The translations under genes and the position numbers were made by a program. From positions 62,001-126,000 of the forward strand of contig NZ_JACHEQ010000003.1 in NCBI RefSeq assembly GCF_014201515.1: a stretch of 64,000 nt of DNA, read 5' to 3'. Source of the DNA: Anoxybacillus mongoliensis. GTDB taxonomy: Bacteria; Bacillota; Bacilli; Bacillales; Anoxybacillaceae. This document shows, in pieces, positions 48,760-58,610 of the stretch (its first letter is position 1; each line of letters starts with the position of its first letter). Below the pieces are notes generated by a model. That model did no database searches. It worked only from the letters and a program-made list of their open reading frames with translations, and had not been told where the DNA came from.

Positions 48760-50142
48760 TTATAAAATAAATTCGCTTAAATCTTTATTTCGTACAATGT
48801 TTCCTAATTTCTTTTCAACGTATTGTGGAGTAATAACAACCTTTTCTAAATGAACATCCGGTGCTTCATACAATAAGTCTTCTAACAATTTTTCCATAAT
48901 CGTATGAAGGCGGCGCGCGCCAATGTTATCTGTTTGTTGATTTACTTCAAAAGCGACTTCCGCAATTTTACGAATAGCATCGTCAGAAAATTCAAGTTGT
49001 ATACCTTCTGTCGCAAGTAAAGCAACATACTGCTTTAAAAGCGCGTTGTTCGGTTCAACTAATATTTTGACGAAATCATCGACGGTGAGTTTCGTCAATT
49101 CCACGCGAATCGGAAAACGACCTTGTAATTCTGGAATTAAATCGGACGGTTTTGCCATATGGAACGCCCCAGCAGCAATAAATAAAATATAGTCCGTTTT
49201 GACTGGTCCGTATTTCGTCATAACGGTCGAGCCTTCAACAATCGGTAAAATGTCGCGTTGCACACCTTCACGAGAAACGTCAGCTGATGAACCAACCTGT
49301 CCTTTTCGAGCAATTTTATCAATTTCATCAATAAAAATGATGCCAGATTGTTCTGCTAAACGAATCGCTTCTTGTGTCACTTCATCCATATCAATGAGTT
49401 TTTGTGCTTCTTCATTTGCAAGTACATGACGGGCTTCTTTTACTTTTAATTTTCGTTTTTTCCGCTTTTTCGGCATAAAGCTGCTGAGCATATCTTGCAT
49501 ATTTACGCCCATTTGCTCCATACCAGCGCCTTGGAATAAGTCAAACATGACCGATTGTTGTTCTTCTATTTCAACCGTCACTATTTCGTTTTCTAATTGC
49601 CCATTTGCCAATTGCCAAGCAACTTGTCTTCGTCTTTCAGCAAGTTGTTGATCATCGCTCACGTTCGTCGTTTGTTGTTCGGATGCACCGCCAAACAAAA
49701 GTTCGAACGGATTTTTCATCGGTTGTTTTGTTTTCCCAGGTACAAGCAGTTCAACAAGTCGTTTGTTCGCTAATTGCTCCGCTTGTTCTTTTACTTCGTT
49801 CATTTTTTTCTCTTTTACGATGCGTACAGATGTTTCAACGAGATCGCGTACCATCGACTCAACATCGCGACCGACATAACCGACTTCCGTAAATTTTGTT
49901 GCCTCTACTTTTACGAATGGAGCACCGACAAGTTTCGCTAATCGCCGAGCAATTTCTGTTTTTCCAACACCTGTTGGTCCAATCATTAAAATATTTTTCG
50001 GCACGACTTCATCGCGCAACTTTTCATCTAATAAACTGCGACGATAACGATTTCTTAACGCAATCGCGACCGCTTTTTTCGCTTCATGCTGACCGACGAT
50101 AAATTGATCAAGCTTTTCAACAATTTGTTTTGGCGTTAACAT
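48760..50142 (-). CDS. hslU: HslU/ClpY ATPase subunit
   Basis: AAA+ unfoldase that feeds substrates into HslV. The 460 residues begin [25 protein letters not shown] and carry Walker [10 protein letters not shown] (about 55–63), [16 protein letters not shown] (pore loop GYVGRD), an I-domain at about 110–235, Walker [13 protein letters not shown] and the sensor-2 region [18 protein letters not shown]. The ATG at 50142 follows GGGGGGAG; an upstream reading overlaps hslV. Pairs with hslV 13 bases upstream. Confidence 0.96.
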   Translation of the reverse strand: MLTPKQIVEKLDQFIVGQHEAKKAVAIALRNRYRRSLLDEKLRDEVVPKNILMIGPTGVGKTEIARRLAKLVGAPFVKVEATKFTEVGYVGRDVESMVRDLVETSVRIVKEKKMNEVKEQAEQLANKRLVELLVPGKTKQPMKNPFELLFGGASEQQTTNVSDDQQLAERRRQVAWQLANGQLENEIVTVEIEEQQSVMFDLFQGAGMEQMGVNMQDMLSSFMPKKRKKRKLKVKEARHVLANEEAQKLIDMDEVTQEAIRLAEQSGIIFIDEIDKIARKGQVGSSADVSREGVQRDILPIVEGSTVMTKYGPVKTDYILFIAAGAFHMAKPSDLIPELQGRFPIRVELTKLTVDDFVKILVEPNNALLKQYVALLATEGIQLEFSDDAIRKIAEVAFEVNQQTDNIGARRLHTIMEKLLEDLLYEAPDVHLEKVVITPQYVEKKLGNIVRNKDLSEFIL

Positions 50143-50155
50143 GCCGCTCCCCCCT

Positions 50156-50698
50156 CTACAGCTCTTCGACAATAATGCAATCGTTTGTGTACACGCAAAT
50201 ATCGCTCGCTACTTTTAATGCAGCTTGGGCAATTTGCTTTGCTGTTAAATGTTCGCCTGCATACGCTTTTAACGCTCTACCAGCCGCTAGCGCATAGTTG
50301 CCACCGGAACCGATCGCCAAAATATCATCATCTGGTTCAATGACTTCACCTGTTCCAGAAATGAGTAGTAAATGCGTGACATCCATGACGATTAGCATCG
50401 CTTCTAATCGCCGCAACACTTTATCGCTCCGCCACTCTTTCGCTAACTCCACCGCTGCCCGTTGTAAGTTTCCGTTGTATTCTTCTAACTTTCCTTCGAA
50501 CATTTCAAACAGTGTAAATGCATCTGCTACGGCTCCAGCAAAACCTGCTAACACTTTACCATGAAAAAGTTTACGAATTTTTCGGGCTGTATGTTTCATC
50601 ACTACGGCATTGCCGAATGTCACTTGACCATCGCCCGCCATCGCTCCTTTTCCTTGATGGCGAATGGCAAATATCGTCGTCGCATGAAATTGACTCAT
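50156..50698 (-). CDS. hslV: HslV/ClpQ protease subunit with N-terminal serine
   Basis: Peptidase partner of HslU. The 180 residues start [25 protein letters not shown] and contain [18 protein letters not shown] and [16 protein letters not shown]. Most HslV proteins expose an N-terminal threonine (TTI) after Met removal; here, as in B. subtilis ClpQ, five residues precede that TTI and the mature N-terminus would be Ser. AGGAGG is 6 bases from the ATG at 50698 and directly abuts the other ATG at 50704, which supports the Ser start. Confidence 0.94.
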   Translation of the reverse strand: MSQFHATTIFAIRHQGKGAMAGDGQVTFGNAVVMKHTARKIRKLFHGKVLAGFAGAVADAFTLFEMFEGKLEEYNGNLQRAAVELAKEWRSDKVLRRLEAMLIVMDVTHLLLISGTGEVIEPDDDILAIGSGGNYALAAGRALKAYAGEHLTAKQIAQAALKVASDICVYTNDCIIVEEL

Positions 50699-50712
50699 AA
50701 ACATCCTCCTTT

Positions 50713-51615
50713 TTATGCACGCGGATGGGAATGTAAATAAACATAGCGCAAATGATCTTTCGTTACATGTGTATATACTTGCGTTGATGAAAGATGCGCA
50801 TGACCTAACAATTCTTGCACGGAACGTAAATCAGCACCTTCATTCAACAAGTGTGTCGCAAACGTATGGCGAAACACATGGGGACTAACTTTCAAAGAAA
50901 GGGCAGCTTGTTCGACGACCTCGTTTAAAATATGGCGTACACCCCTTGGCGTCAGCGCTCCGCCACGCGCATTTAAAAAAAGTATATCAGTCGGTGTCTT
51001 CGCTTTACTTGCTAGTTGCTGACGTCCGTCTTGTATATATCGTTCAAGCGCTTCTTTTGCATACGTACCAAACGGGACATATCGCTGTTTATTTCCTTTT
51101 CCATAAATTAAAATCGTACATACAGAAAAATCAATGTGCGACAGGCGAATGTTACAACATTCACTTACACGAATACCGGTTGCGTATAATAGTTCGATGA
51201 GCGCTTGGTTTCGTTGGCCGATCGCTGTATTTAAATCATTGACAACAAACAGCTGTTCTAATTCATCTGGATACAAAAAATGCGGAATTCTCTGTTCTTT
51301 TTTCGGCAACGATGCAAGCGCAAATGGATTTTCTAAAACGATTTTTTCGCGTAACAAAAATTTGTAAAAACTGCGCAAGCTCGACATTTTTCGGGCAATC
51401 GAACGGCTTGATTGCTTTCGTTGATGGAGTTCTGTTAAAAACAAACGGACGTCGCTATAAGATACTTGTTGCAATCCTTCAATTTGTTCGCGCTCCATAA
51501 ATTCGAAAAATTCACCAATATCATGCTTATAACACGCAATTGTATATTCTGAATAATTTTTTTCTATTTGTAAATATTCAATGAACAAATTTAACGTAAA
51601 ATTCACATTTTCCAT
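50713..51615 (-). CDS. xerC: Tyrosine recombinase XerC (CodV)
   Basis: Resolves chromosome dimers at dif with a partner recombinase (XerD/RipX). The 300 residues have an N-terminal core-binding domain ([23 protein letters not shown]) and a catalytic domain with Arg in ATGIRVSE, Lys in GKGNKQR, HxxR in [15 protein letters not shown], His in [15 protein letters not shown] and the nucleophile Tyr in the same segment. All catalytic residues are present. It heads the cod cluster, immediately after a perfect hairpin. Confidence 0.95.
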   Translation of the reverse strand: MENVNFTLNLFIEYLQIEKNYSEYTIACYKHDIGEFFEFMEREQIEGLQQVSYSDVRLFLTELHQRKQSSRSIARKMSSLRSFYKFLLREKIVLENPFALASLPKKEQRIPHFLYPDELEQLFVVNDLNTAIGQRNQALIELLYATGIRVSECCNIRLSHIDFSVCTILIYGKGNKQRYVPFGTYAKEALERYIQDGRQQLASKAKTPTDILFLNARGGALTPRGVRHILNEVVEQAALSLKVSPHVFRHTFATHLLNEGADLRSVQELLGHAHLSSTQVYTHVTKDHLRYVYLHSHPRA

Positions 51616-51628
51616 TCGATCACCCCAT

Positions 51629-51665
51629 AAGAGCTACTAAATAGTAGCATAATTTAGTAGCTCTT
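51629..51665 (-). repeat. Perfect 14-bp inverted repeat between trmFO and xerC
   Basis: AAGAGCTACTAAAT (51629–51642) pairs exactly with ATTTAGTAGCTCTT (51652–51665) around a 9-base loop. On the minus strand the next bases are ATGGGGTGATCG, the xerC ribosome binding region, not a T-run. On the plus strand there is no T-run either. It could weaken transcription or influence xerC translation. Confidence 0.7.
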
Positions 51666-51675
51666 GCAATGAATT

Positions 51676-52974
51676 TTACAACTTTTTTAAAAAATTCTGA
51701 ATCGTTTCTAACGCCCGTTGTGCATACCGTTCATTTTTTATCTTTTTATCTTTAATCATCTCATCAAGCGGGGCAAAAAGACCGAAGTTTGCATTCATCG
51801 GTTGAAAATGTTTCGGATTCGCTGATGTAATATAGTGCGCCATGCTACCGATTGCTGTTTCTTGCGGAAACACAACAAGCTCTTTTCCAAGCACATAATG
51901 CGCGGCGTTAATCCCTGCCACAAGTCCTGATGCGGCTGACTCAACATATCCTTCGACACCGGTCATTTGTCCTGCGAAAAATAAATCTTCCCTTTCCTTA
52001 TATTGATACGTCGGTTTTAATAGTTTCGGCGAATTAATAAACGTATTGCGATGCATGACGCCGTAACGCACAATTTCTGCTTGTTCAAGCCCTGGAATGA
52101 GCCGGATGACTTCTTTTTGTGCGCCCCATTTTAAATGGGTCTGGAAACCGACAATGTTATATAACGTTCCAGCGGCATCATCTTGACGAAGCTGCACGAC
52201 TGCAAAAGGACGCTTGCCTGTACGCGGATCTTCTAAGCCGACAGGTTTCATCGGTCCAAAGAGCAACGTCTTTTTCCCGCGTCGTGCCATCACTTCAATG
52301 GGCATACATCCTTCAAAATAAATTTCTTTTTCAAACTCTTTTAAAGGAACAGTTTCAGCAGAAATGAGCGCATCATAAAACCGCTCAAATTCCTCTTCCG
52401 TCATCGGACAGTTAATATACGCCGCTTCGCCTTTGTCATAGCGAGATTTTATATACACTTTTTCCATATCGATACTTTCTTTTTCAACAATTGGTGCTGC
52501 GGCATCGTAAAAATATAAATATTCTTCGCCTGTTAACGCTTGAAGTTGCTCGGAAAGGGGCTGCGATGTTAACGGACCTGTCGCAATAATTGTCGGACCT
52601 GTTGGGATCGTTGTCACCTCTTCGCGCACAACAGTCACATTCGGATGATTCGCTACCATTTCTGTTACTTTTGCGGCAAATTCATGACGGTCAACAGCTA
52701 AAGCGCCACCAGCTGGTACAGAACAAGAGTCCGCTGCTTTCATAATAACAGAATCTAATCGGCGCATTTCTTCTTTCAACACACCGACCGCATTCGTTAA
52801 CGTATTTGCTCGCAGGGAGTTGCTACATACAAGCTCAGCAAATTTATCAGTATGATGCGCAGGCGTTTGTTTGACCGGACGCATTTCATACAATTTTACA
52901 CGAATGCCACGCTTCGCGAGTTGCCATGCAGCTTCACTTCCTGCCAATCCTGCTCCAATCACTGTTACTTCCAT
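51676..52974 (-). CDS. trmFO: tRNA (uracil-5-)-methyltransferase TrmFO
   Basis: Methylates U54 of tRNA using methylene-tetrahydrofolate and FAD. The 432 residues begin with the FAD-binding [21 protein letters not shown], then [22 protein letters not shown] (with the active Cys), [43 protein letters not shown] precedes the ATG. The gene follows topA by 45 bases, as in B. subtilis (old name gid). Confidence 0.96.
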   Translation of the reverse strand: MEVTVIGAGLAGSEAAWQLAKRGIRVKLYEMRPVKQTPAHHTDKFAELVCSNSLRANTLTNAVGVLKEEMRRLDSVIMKAADSCSVPAGGALAVDRHEFAAKVTEMVANHPNVTVVREEVTTIPTGPTIIATGPLTSQPLSEQLQALTGEEYLYFYDAAAPIVEKESIDMEKVYIKSRYDKGEAAYINCPMTEEEFERFYDALISAETVPLKEFEKEIYFEGCMPIEVMARRGKKTLLFGPMKPVGLEDPRTGKRPFAVVQLRQDDAAGTLYNIVGFQTHLKWGAQKEVIRLIPGLEQAEIVRYGVMHRNTFINSPKLLKPTYQYKEREDLFFAGQMTGVEGYVESAASGLVAGINAAHYVLGKELVVFPQETAIGSMAHYITSANPKHFQPMNANFGLFAPLDEMIKDKKIKNERYAQRALETIQNFLKKL

Positions 52975-52993
52975 TGATATTCCCTCCTCGATA

Positions 52994-53019
52994 AAATGGG
53001 TGAGGGTATGCGCCTCACC
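52994..53019 (-). terminator. Weak terminator-like hairpin after topA
   Basis: GGTGAGG pairs with CCTCACC (52999–53019) around a 7-base loop directly after the topA stop codon, followed on the minus strand by CATTTTATC. The T-run is short, so read-through into trmFO is likely. Confidence 0.5.
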
Positions 53020-55089
53020 TTACTGTTGTTCGTGATATTCACATTGTGTACATTGAATGAGTACGCTTTTCTTTCCCTTTTTCTCAACAAGCATGCCACC
53101 GCACTTTGGACACGGTCGACTGATCGGTTTATCCCACGAAACGAAATCGCATGTTGGAAAACGATCGCACCCATAAAACATGCGTTTCTTTTTACTTTTT
53201 CGTTCTACAATGTTTCCTTCGTGGCAGCGTGGACATTTCACACCGATGTCTTTGACGATCGCTTTTGTATGGCGACATTGTGGGAAGTTCGAACAAGCAA
53301 TAAACTTTCCGAACCGCCCCATTTTATATACCATCGGGCTTCCGCATACTTCGCAATCGATATGAGCTGATTCATCGGCTATTTCAACTTTTTCCATTTC
53401 AACTTCAGCAATTTTTAATCGTTTTTCAAACTCGCGATAAAATTCATCAATAATGCGCACCCATTCAACTTTTCCTTCTTCGATATCATCTAAATTTTTT
53501 TCCATTTTAGCTGTAAATTCGACATCTAAAATCTCTGGGAAAAATTGCATGATTAAATCGAGCACAATTTCACCGAGTTCGGTTGGAACGAATCGCTTAT
53601 TTTCAAGCGTCACATAATTGCGCTTTTGTATCGTATCGAGCGTTGGAGCATATGTCGATGGGCGACCGATGCCGAGCTCTTCTAACGTTTTCACAAGGCG
53701 AGCTTCCGTATAACGCGGTGGAGGCTGCGTAAAATGTTGTTTTCCTTCGATATCTTTACTAAACACGCGCTCTCCTTCCGCAAAATCTGGCAATAGTCGC
53801 TGTTGTTCATCTTTCGGATCGTCCGTTCCTTCGACATACACTTTCATGAAGCCCGGAAACTTGACTGTCGAACCTGTCGCACGAAAGACGACTGAGCCGT
53901 TTGAAAGTTCGATCGCTACTGTATCCAGTACAGCTGGCGCCATTTGGCTTGCGATAAAGCGCTCCCAAATGAGTTTATATAGCTGATATTGATCGCGCGT
54001 GACATACGGTTTAATCGCGCTAGGATGGCGCCAAACGGACGTTGGACGAATGGCTTCGTGAGCATCTTGCGCATTCGCTTTTTGTTTTTCTTTTCTTTTT
54101 TCTGTTGCTACATATGATGTGCCGAACGTCTGTTCAATATACTGCATCGCCTCTTGTTGGGCGCTTTCTGATACGCGCGTTGAGTCTGTACGCATATATG
54201 TAATTAAACCGACCGTTCCTTCGCTTCCAAGGTCAATTCCTTCATATAGTTGTTGGGCAACCATCATCGTTTTTTTCGTGCGGAAATTTAACTTACGCGC
54301 AGCTTCTTGTTGTAACGACGATGTAATAAACGGGGCAACGGGATTGCGCTTGCGCTCTTTTTTCGTTACCGCTGTAACAACAAATTCATTGCCTTGAATA
54401 TGGCTTAATACATGTTGGACATCTTGTTCTGTTTTTAAATCGAACGTTTCACTATCAAGGCGATAAAATTGCGCTTCAAATACATCATTGCCTTTAACAA
54501 ACGTTCCTTGAATCGTCCAATATTCTTCAGGCTGGAACGATTGAATTTCTTTTTCTCGATCAATAATTAAGCGAAGGGCAACAGATTGCACGCGTCCTGC
54601 ACTTAATCCTTTTTTTACTTTTTTCCAAAGCAGTGGGCTAATGTTGTAGCCGACAAGACGATCGAGCACGCGTCGCGCTTGTTGAGCGTGAACTAAATGC
54701 ATATTAATGGCGCGCGGCTGTTCAAATGATTGTTTAATGGCATCTTTCGTAATTTCGTTAAATACGACACGACATGGCGAGTCCGTATTTAAGTCAAGTA
54801 AATGTGCTAAATGCCATGCAATCGCTTCTCCTTCACGATCCGGGTCGGCGGCAAGAAATACTTTTTTTGCCTTTTTTGCTGCCGCCTTCAGCTCTTTAAT
54901 CACGGAGCCTTTTCCACGAATCGTAATATACTTCGGTTCATAATCATTTTGTATATCAACGCCCATTTGGCTTTTCGGCAAATCGCGCACGTGACCCATC
55001 GATGCTTTTACTTTATACTTTTTTCCTAAATATCTTTCAATCGTTTTCGCCTTTGCTGGCGACTCTACAATGACTAAGTAGTCTGACAT
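53020..55089 (-). CDS. topA: DNA topoisomerase I
   Basis: Type IA enzyme that relaxes negative supercoils. The 689 residues begin [25 protein letters not shown] (TOPRIM), with [15 protein letters not shown] near 83–97, the active Tyr in [13 protein letters not shown] (about 300) and three C-terminal zinc-ribbon modules: CEVCG…CSNFPQC, CPRC…CDRFPTC and CPKCGG…CTQC. Two adjacent ATG codons exist (55092, 55089); both are in range of GGAGG. Its own sigma-A promoter is visible upstream. Confidence 0.97.
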   Translation of the reverse strand: MSDYLVIVESPAKAKTIERYLGKKYKVKASMGHVRDLPKSQMGVDIQNDYEPKYITIRGKGSVIKELKAAAKKAKKVFLAADPDREGEAIAWHLAHLLDLNTDSPCRVVFNEITKDAIKQSFEQPRAINMHLVHAQQARRVLDRLVGYNISPLLWKKVKKGLSAGRVQSVALRLIIDREKEIQSFQPEEYWTIQGTFVKGNDVFEAQFYRLDSETFDLKTEQDVQHVLSHIQGNEFVVTAVTKKERKRNPVAPFITSSLQQEAARKLNFRTKKTMMVAQQLYEGIDLGSEGTVGLITYMRTDSTRVSESAQQEAMQYIEQTFGTSYVATEKRKEKQKANAQDAHEAIRPTSVWRHPSAIKPYVTRDQYQLYKLIWERFIASQMAPAVLDTVAIELSNGSVVFRATGSTVKFPGFMKVYVEGTDDPKDEQQRLLPDFAEGERVFSKDIEGKQHFTQPPPRYTEARLVKTLEELGIGRPSTYAPTLDTIQKRNYVTLENKRFVPTELGEIVLDLIMQFFPEILDVEFTAKMEKNLDDIEEGKVEWVRIIDEFYREFEKRLKIAEVEMEKVEIADESAHIDCEVCGSPMVYKMGRFGKFIACSNFPQCRHTKAIVKDIGVKCPRCHEGNIVERKSKKKRMFYGCDRFPTCDFVSWDKPISRPCPKCGGMLVEKKGKKSVLIQCTQCEYHEQQ

Positions 55090-55136
55090 CATTTTGTCCT
55101 CCCTCAAGAGGTAATTCGTAAAGTAAAATCTTCATT

Positions 55137-55166
55137 ATTATTAATGATGATTCGTTCATTTGTCAA
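55137..55166 (-). promoter_or_regulatory. Sigma-A promoter of topA
   Basis: A perfect −35 TTGACA (55161–55166), 18-base spacer and AATAAT (55137–55142) on the minus strand, between dprA and topA. The leader is about 40 bases. No dprA terminator is visible, so topA may also receive read-through. Confidence 0.75.
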
Positions 55167-55193
55167 ACATCATTTTTCGATTTTTTCTTTCGT

Positions 55194-56081
55194 TCATGTA
55201 AAAAGGTGTCGAAATTCTTCCGAAATATCCTCACTTGACAATATTAATTTCGCTCCTTGCTGAATTAATCGATTCGTCCCAAGCGCCTCTTTTGTTGTGA
55301 TGTCGCCAGGAATCGCAAACACTTCTCTCCCTTGTTGGAGCGCAAAATGAGCAGTAATAAGAGAACCGCTTCGCTCTTTCGCTTGTACGACAAGCGTACC
55401 GAGCGATAAACCGCTAATGATGCGATTGCGCATCGGAAAATGCCAAGTTTGTGGACGAACAAACGGTGGACATTCGGAAATAATTAATTGCGTTGTCGCT
55501 AATTGTCGAAATAATGATTCGTTTTCAGGCGGGTACATATAATGTAGTCCACCAGCAATGACACCAATCGTCTCACCACAGTATTTCAAACATAACCGAT
55601 GGGCTTCCGCATCGATGCCTTTGGCTAACCCGCTCACAACGACCCAACCGTTTTGAATCAGTGGCGGGAGTACGATGTGCATCGCTGTAATTCCTTGCCG
55701 AGTTGGTGTTCTTGTTCCGACGACGCTAATCATTTTTTTTCGCTTAAGCAATGCCACATTGCCTTTCGCATATAGTACCCACGGTGGATCATATATATGT
55801 TTTAGCCACTCCGGGTAGCTATCGTCCTTTATTGTTACAATATGAATGTTTTGTTCCTCATATGTTTTTATCATACGTTTCAACTTGTGACAATGCAAAT
55901 CATGGAAAAAAGCAGTGAAATGTTTTTGAGAAATCGGCAGTAATTGTTGGAGTTGATGAGAAGGAAGTTGAAAAATGGAGGCAAGCGATGGGTCAACATG
56001 GAGCAGTCGTGCGATACTTTTCCATCCAATACCACGACAATGATGTAGATGAATGAGCCGTTCGCGAACGGTATCGTACAT
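55194..56081 (-). CDS. dprA: DNA processing protein DprA (Smf)
   Basis: Protects incoming single-stranded DNA and loads RecA during transformation. The 295 residues have a helical N-terminal region and a Rossmann-like DprA core with ISVVGTRTPTRQGI (about 117–130), WVVVSGLAKGIDAEAHR, VIAGGLHYMYPPEN and the C-terminal FAIPGDITTKEALGTNRLIQQGAKLI. AAGGAGGGG precedes the ATG. It lies after the sucD terminator, as in B. subtilis. Intact, so the strain may be naturally competent. Confidence 0.94.
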   Translation of the reverse strand: MYDTVRERLIHLHHCRGIGWKSIARLLHVDPSLASIFQLPSHQLQQLLPISQKHFTAFFHDLHCHKLKRMIKTYEEQNIHIVTIKDDSYPEWLKHIYDPPWVLYAKGNVALLKRKKMISVVGTRTPTRQGITAMHIVLPPLIQNGWVVVSGLAKGIDAEAHRLCLKYCGETIGVIAGGLHYMYPPENESLFRQLATTQLIISECPPFVRPQTWHFPMRNRIISGLSLGTLVVQAKERSGSLITAHFALQQGREVFAIPGDITTKEALGTNRLIQQGAKLILSSEDISEEFRHLFT

Positions 56082-56100
56082 CCGTACCCCTCCTTTTTTA

Positions 56101-56136
56101 TAAAAATCGTCCTAAGGCTTGTTCCTTAGGACGATT
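56101..56136 (-). terminator. Intrinsic terminator after sucD
   Basis: AATCGTCCTAAGG pairs perfectly with CCTTAGGACGATT (arms 56105–56117 and 56124–56136) around a 6-base loop, then TTTAT on the minus strand. It lies 6 bases after the sucD stop. A strong rho-independent terminator that ends the sucCD operon. Confidence 0.9.
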
Positions 56137-56142
56137 GGACGA

Positions 56143-57045
56143 TTAATGTGTTTTACATTTTTCGTATAAGCCGCGCTCTTTTAGTACAGAAATGAGCGTT
56201 TCGCCGATCACAGACGGCGTTTCAGCCACTTTAATGCCGCATGCAGTCATCGTTTGAATTTTTTCTGCGGCTGTCCCTTTGCCGCCAGAAATGATCGCAC
56301 CAGCGTGTCCCATACGCTTTCCTGGAGGCGCTGTTTGTCCACCGATAAAGCCGACAACCGGTTTTGTCATGTTCGCTTTCACCCATTCTGCTGCTTCTTC
56401 TTCTGCTGTTCCACCAATTTCACCGATCATAATGACGGCATATGTGTCTTCATCTTCGTTAAACGCTTTTAATACGTCGATGAAGTTTGTTCCGTTGACT
56501 GGGTCACCGCCGATACCAACCGCTGTCGATTGACCGATGCCCGCTTGTGTTAATTGATGTACCGCTTCATACGTTAACGTACCAGAACGCGAAACGATGC
56601 CGACATGACCTTTTTTATGAATGTAACCTGGCATAATGCCGATTTTGCATTCTTCTGGAGTGATGACACCAGGGCAGTTTGGACCAATTAAGCGCGTTTT
56701 CTTGCCTTCCATGTAGCGCTTCACTTTAACCATATCCAACACAGGAATGCCTTCTGTAATACAAACAACTAAGTCGATTTCTGCATCAACAGCTTCCATA
56801 ATCGCATCTGCTGCAAATGCCGGTGGAACGTAAATAACTGAGGCGTTCGCTCCCGTTTTTTCAACCGCTTCTGAAACCGTATCAAACACAGGCACACCTT
56901 CTACTTCTGTACCGCCTTTTCCTGGGGTCACCCCGCCGACGATGTTTGTGCCATATTCAATCATTTGTTTCGTATGGAACAATCCTTGTGAACCTGTAAT
57001 TCCTTGCACGATTACTTTCGTCTCTTTATTAACAAAAACGCTCAC
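56143..57045 (-). CDS. sucD: Succinyl-CoA ligase alpha subunit
   Basis: Binds CoA and carries the phosphohistidine in the TCA-cycle step succinyl-CoA to succinate. The 300 residues begin [27 protein letters not shown] and include [30 protein letters not shown] and the phosphohistidine in [20 protein letters not shown] (about 243–262). Start is GTG at 57045 after GGGAG. It follows sucC by 19 bases. Confidence 0.97.
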   Translation of the reverse strand: MSVFVNKETKVIVQGITGSQGLFHTKQMIEYGTNIVGGVTPGKGGTEVEGVPVFDTVSEAVEKTGANASVIYVPPAFAADAIMEAVDAEIDLVVCITEGIPVLDMVKVKRYMEGKKTRLIGPNCPGVITPEECKIGIMPGYIHKKGHVGIVSRSGTLTYEAVHQLTQAGIGQSTAVGIGGDPVNGTNFIDVLKAFNEDEDTYAVIMIGEIGGTAEEEAAEWVKANMTKPVVGFIGGQTAPPGKRMGHAGAIISGGKGTAAEKIQTMTACGIKVAETPSVIGETLISVLKERGLYEKCKTH

Positions 57046-57064
57046 GTTTCTCCCATCCCTTCTA

Positions 57065-58225
57065 TTAGCTTACTAGCGAAACGATTTTTTGCGCGCCGTC
57101 TGCCATCGATTCAGCGGCTGTAATGTTTAGTCCAGACTCTTCTAAAATCTTTTTCCCTAATTCGACGTTCGTTCCTTCTAAACGAACGACAAGCGGAAGG
57201 TTTAAGCCGACTTGTTTTGTCGCTTCAACAATGCCGTTTGCGATGACGTCGCATTTCATAATGCCACCGAAAATATTAACGAAAATACCTTTTACTTTCG
57301 GGTCAGATAAAATGATTTTAAATGCTTCCGTTACTTTTTCTGTTGTCGCACCGCCACCAACGTCTAAAAAGTTTGCTGGCTCCCCACCGTAATATTTAAT
57401 AATGTCCATTGTAGCCATCGCTAAGCCCGCACCGTTTACCATGCAGCCGATGTTTCCATCAAGAGAAATGTAGTTTAAATCATATTTTGATGCTTCAATT
57501 TCTTTTGGATCTTCTTCATCTAAATCGCGGTATTCTAAAATGTCTTTATGACGATATAGCGCGTTAGAATCGAAGTTGAGCTTTGCATCAAGCGCCATGA
57601 CTTTTCCGTCTCCTGTCACAACGAGCGGGTTAATTTCAGCGATTGAGCAGTCTTTTTCAACGAACACCTGATATAACCCTAACATAAATTTGACCGCTTG
57701 ATTGACAAGCTCTTTCGGAATGTTGATATTAAACGCCATGCGACGCGCTTGAAACGCTTGTAAACCGACAGCTGGATCGATGTACTCTTTAAAAATTTTC
57801 TCTGGCGTTTTTGCTGCGACTTCTTCAATTTCTGTTCCGCCTTCTTCTGAGCCCATTAAAACGACGCGGGACGTCGCACGGTCAACAACAAGCCCGATGT
57901 AATATTCTTTTTTAATGTCGCATCCTTCTTCGATCAGAAGACGTTTCACTTCTTTTCCTTCTGGACCTGTTTGGTGTGTGACAAGCACTTTTCCTAATAG
58001 CTCACTCGCGTATGTACGAACTTCTTCTAAACTTTTTGCGACTTTTACTCCCCCTGCTTTTCCGCGACCACCGGCATGAATTTGTGCTTTGACGACACAA
58101 ACACTACTGCCGAGCTCTTTCGCTGCCTCGACCGCTTCTTCAACCGTAAATGCTACACGGCCGTTCGGTACGCTCACTCCGTAGCTTCTGAGGATCTCTT
58201 TTCCTTGATACTCATGAATATTCAT
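57065..58225 (-). CDS. sucC: Succinyl-CoA ligase beta subunit
   Basis: Nucleotide-binding subunit of the same enzyme, with an ATP-grasp fold. The 386 residues begin [22 protein letters not shown] and contain [20 protein letters not shown] (about 45–64), [22 protein letters not shown] and [19 protein letters not shown]. The ATG at 58225 has AGGAGG 7 bases upstream; 15 extra residues of a longer reading run through the leader. Promoter and cre-like site lie upstream. Confidence 0.97.
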   Translation of the reverse strand: MNIHEYQGKEILRSYGVSVPNGRVAFTVEEAVEAAKELGSSVCVVKAQIHAGGRGKAGGVKVAKSLEEVRTYASELLGKVLVTHQTGPEGKEVKRLLIEEGCDIKKEYYIGLVVDRATSRVVLMGSEEGGTEIEEVAAKTPEKIFKEYIDPAVGLQAFQARRMAFNINIPKELVNQAVKFMLGLYQVFVEKDCSIAEINPLVVTGDGKVMALDAKLNFDSNALYRHKDILEYRDLDEEDPKEIEASKYDLNYISLDGNIGCMVNGAGLAMATMDIIKYYGGEPANFLDVGGGATTEKVTEAFKIILSDPKVKGIFVNIFGGIMKCDVIANGIVEATKQVGLNLPLVVRLEGTNVELGKKILEESGLNITAAESMADGAQKIVSLVS

Positions 58226-58255
58226 ACCCCATCCTCCTATGTATAAAAATAAAAG

Positions 58256-58269
58256 TACTAGCGCTTTCA
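58256..58269 (-). promoter_or_regulatory. Candidate cre (CcpA) site at the sucC transcription start
   Basis: TGAAAGCGCTAGTA matches the cre consensus TGWAANCGNTNWCA at 12 of 14 positions. It begins within the −10 element and extends over the expected start site, a repressing position. Glucose repression through CcpA is therefore plausible, but inferred. Confidence 0.5.
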
Positions 58270-58298
58270 TTGTATAATGATACTTTGTCAGTTGTCTA
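58269..58298 (-). promoter_or_regulatory. Sigma-A promoter of sucCD
   Basis: TAGACA (58293–58298), 18-base spacer and TACAAT (58269–58274) on the minus strand, 44 bases before sucC. Both boxes miss the consensus at one position, so moderate strength is expected. Confidence 0.65.
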
Positions 58299-58321
58299 CC
58301 ATTTAGACAGAAAATTCTTTA

Positions 58322-58357
58322 ACAAAAGAAAAAGAAGCGACGGTCACGAGCGCTCCT
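58322..58357 (-). terminator. Probable terminator at the end of ylqH
   Basis: On the minus strand AGGAGCG pairs with CGCTTCT (one G·U) around an 11-base loop, then TTTTCTTTTGTT. The left arm lies in the last codons of ylqH and the loop includes its stop, so the element is compact. It would separate ylqGH from sucCD. Confidence 0.55.
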
Positions 58358-58610
58358 CTACCTTCTTTTCTATTTGATAAATAAATGCAAATACTTCAGC
58401 AACGACTTTGTACAGCTCTTCTGGAATCGTCTCATTTAACTGCAGTTGTCCGAGCATCGCAGCAAGCGTTTTATCTTCGTAAATCGGGACGTCGTATTGT
58501 TTCGCACGTTCAATGATACGCTCGGCAACCATTCCTTCTCCTTTTGCTACAACGACCGGGGCAATATGTTGTTCGTCGTACGATAAAGCAACGGCACGCT
58601 TTCGTTTCAT
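58344..58610 (-). CDS. ylqH: YlqH: FlhB C-terminal domain paralogue
   Basis: An 88-residue protein that aligns along its length with the part of FlhB after the NPTH cleavage site: AVALSYDEQHIAPVVVAKGEG versus AVALKYDEQQADAPIVVAKGAD in this window's FlhB. It lacks membrane segments and the NPTH motif itself; it starts KRKRAVAL where FlhB reads PTHFAVAL, so it mimics an already cleaved domain. In Helicobacter a similar free domain can replace the FlhB C-terminus. Overlaps ylqG by 4 bases (ATGA). Confidence 0.85.
   Translation of the reverse strand: MKRKRAVALSYDEQHIAPVVVAKGEGMVAERIIERAKQYDVPIYEDKTLAAMLGQLQLNETIPEELYKVVAEVFAFIYQIEKKVEERS

Noticed and set aside
58271-58282. TGTATAATGATA on the plus strand, like a −10 box
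   Set aside because: It would drive transcription into the end of ylqH in antisense; the minus-strand reading of the same bases is part of the sucC promoter and explains it better.
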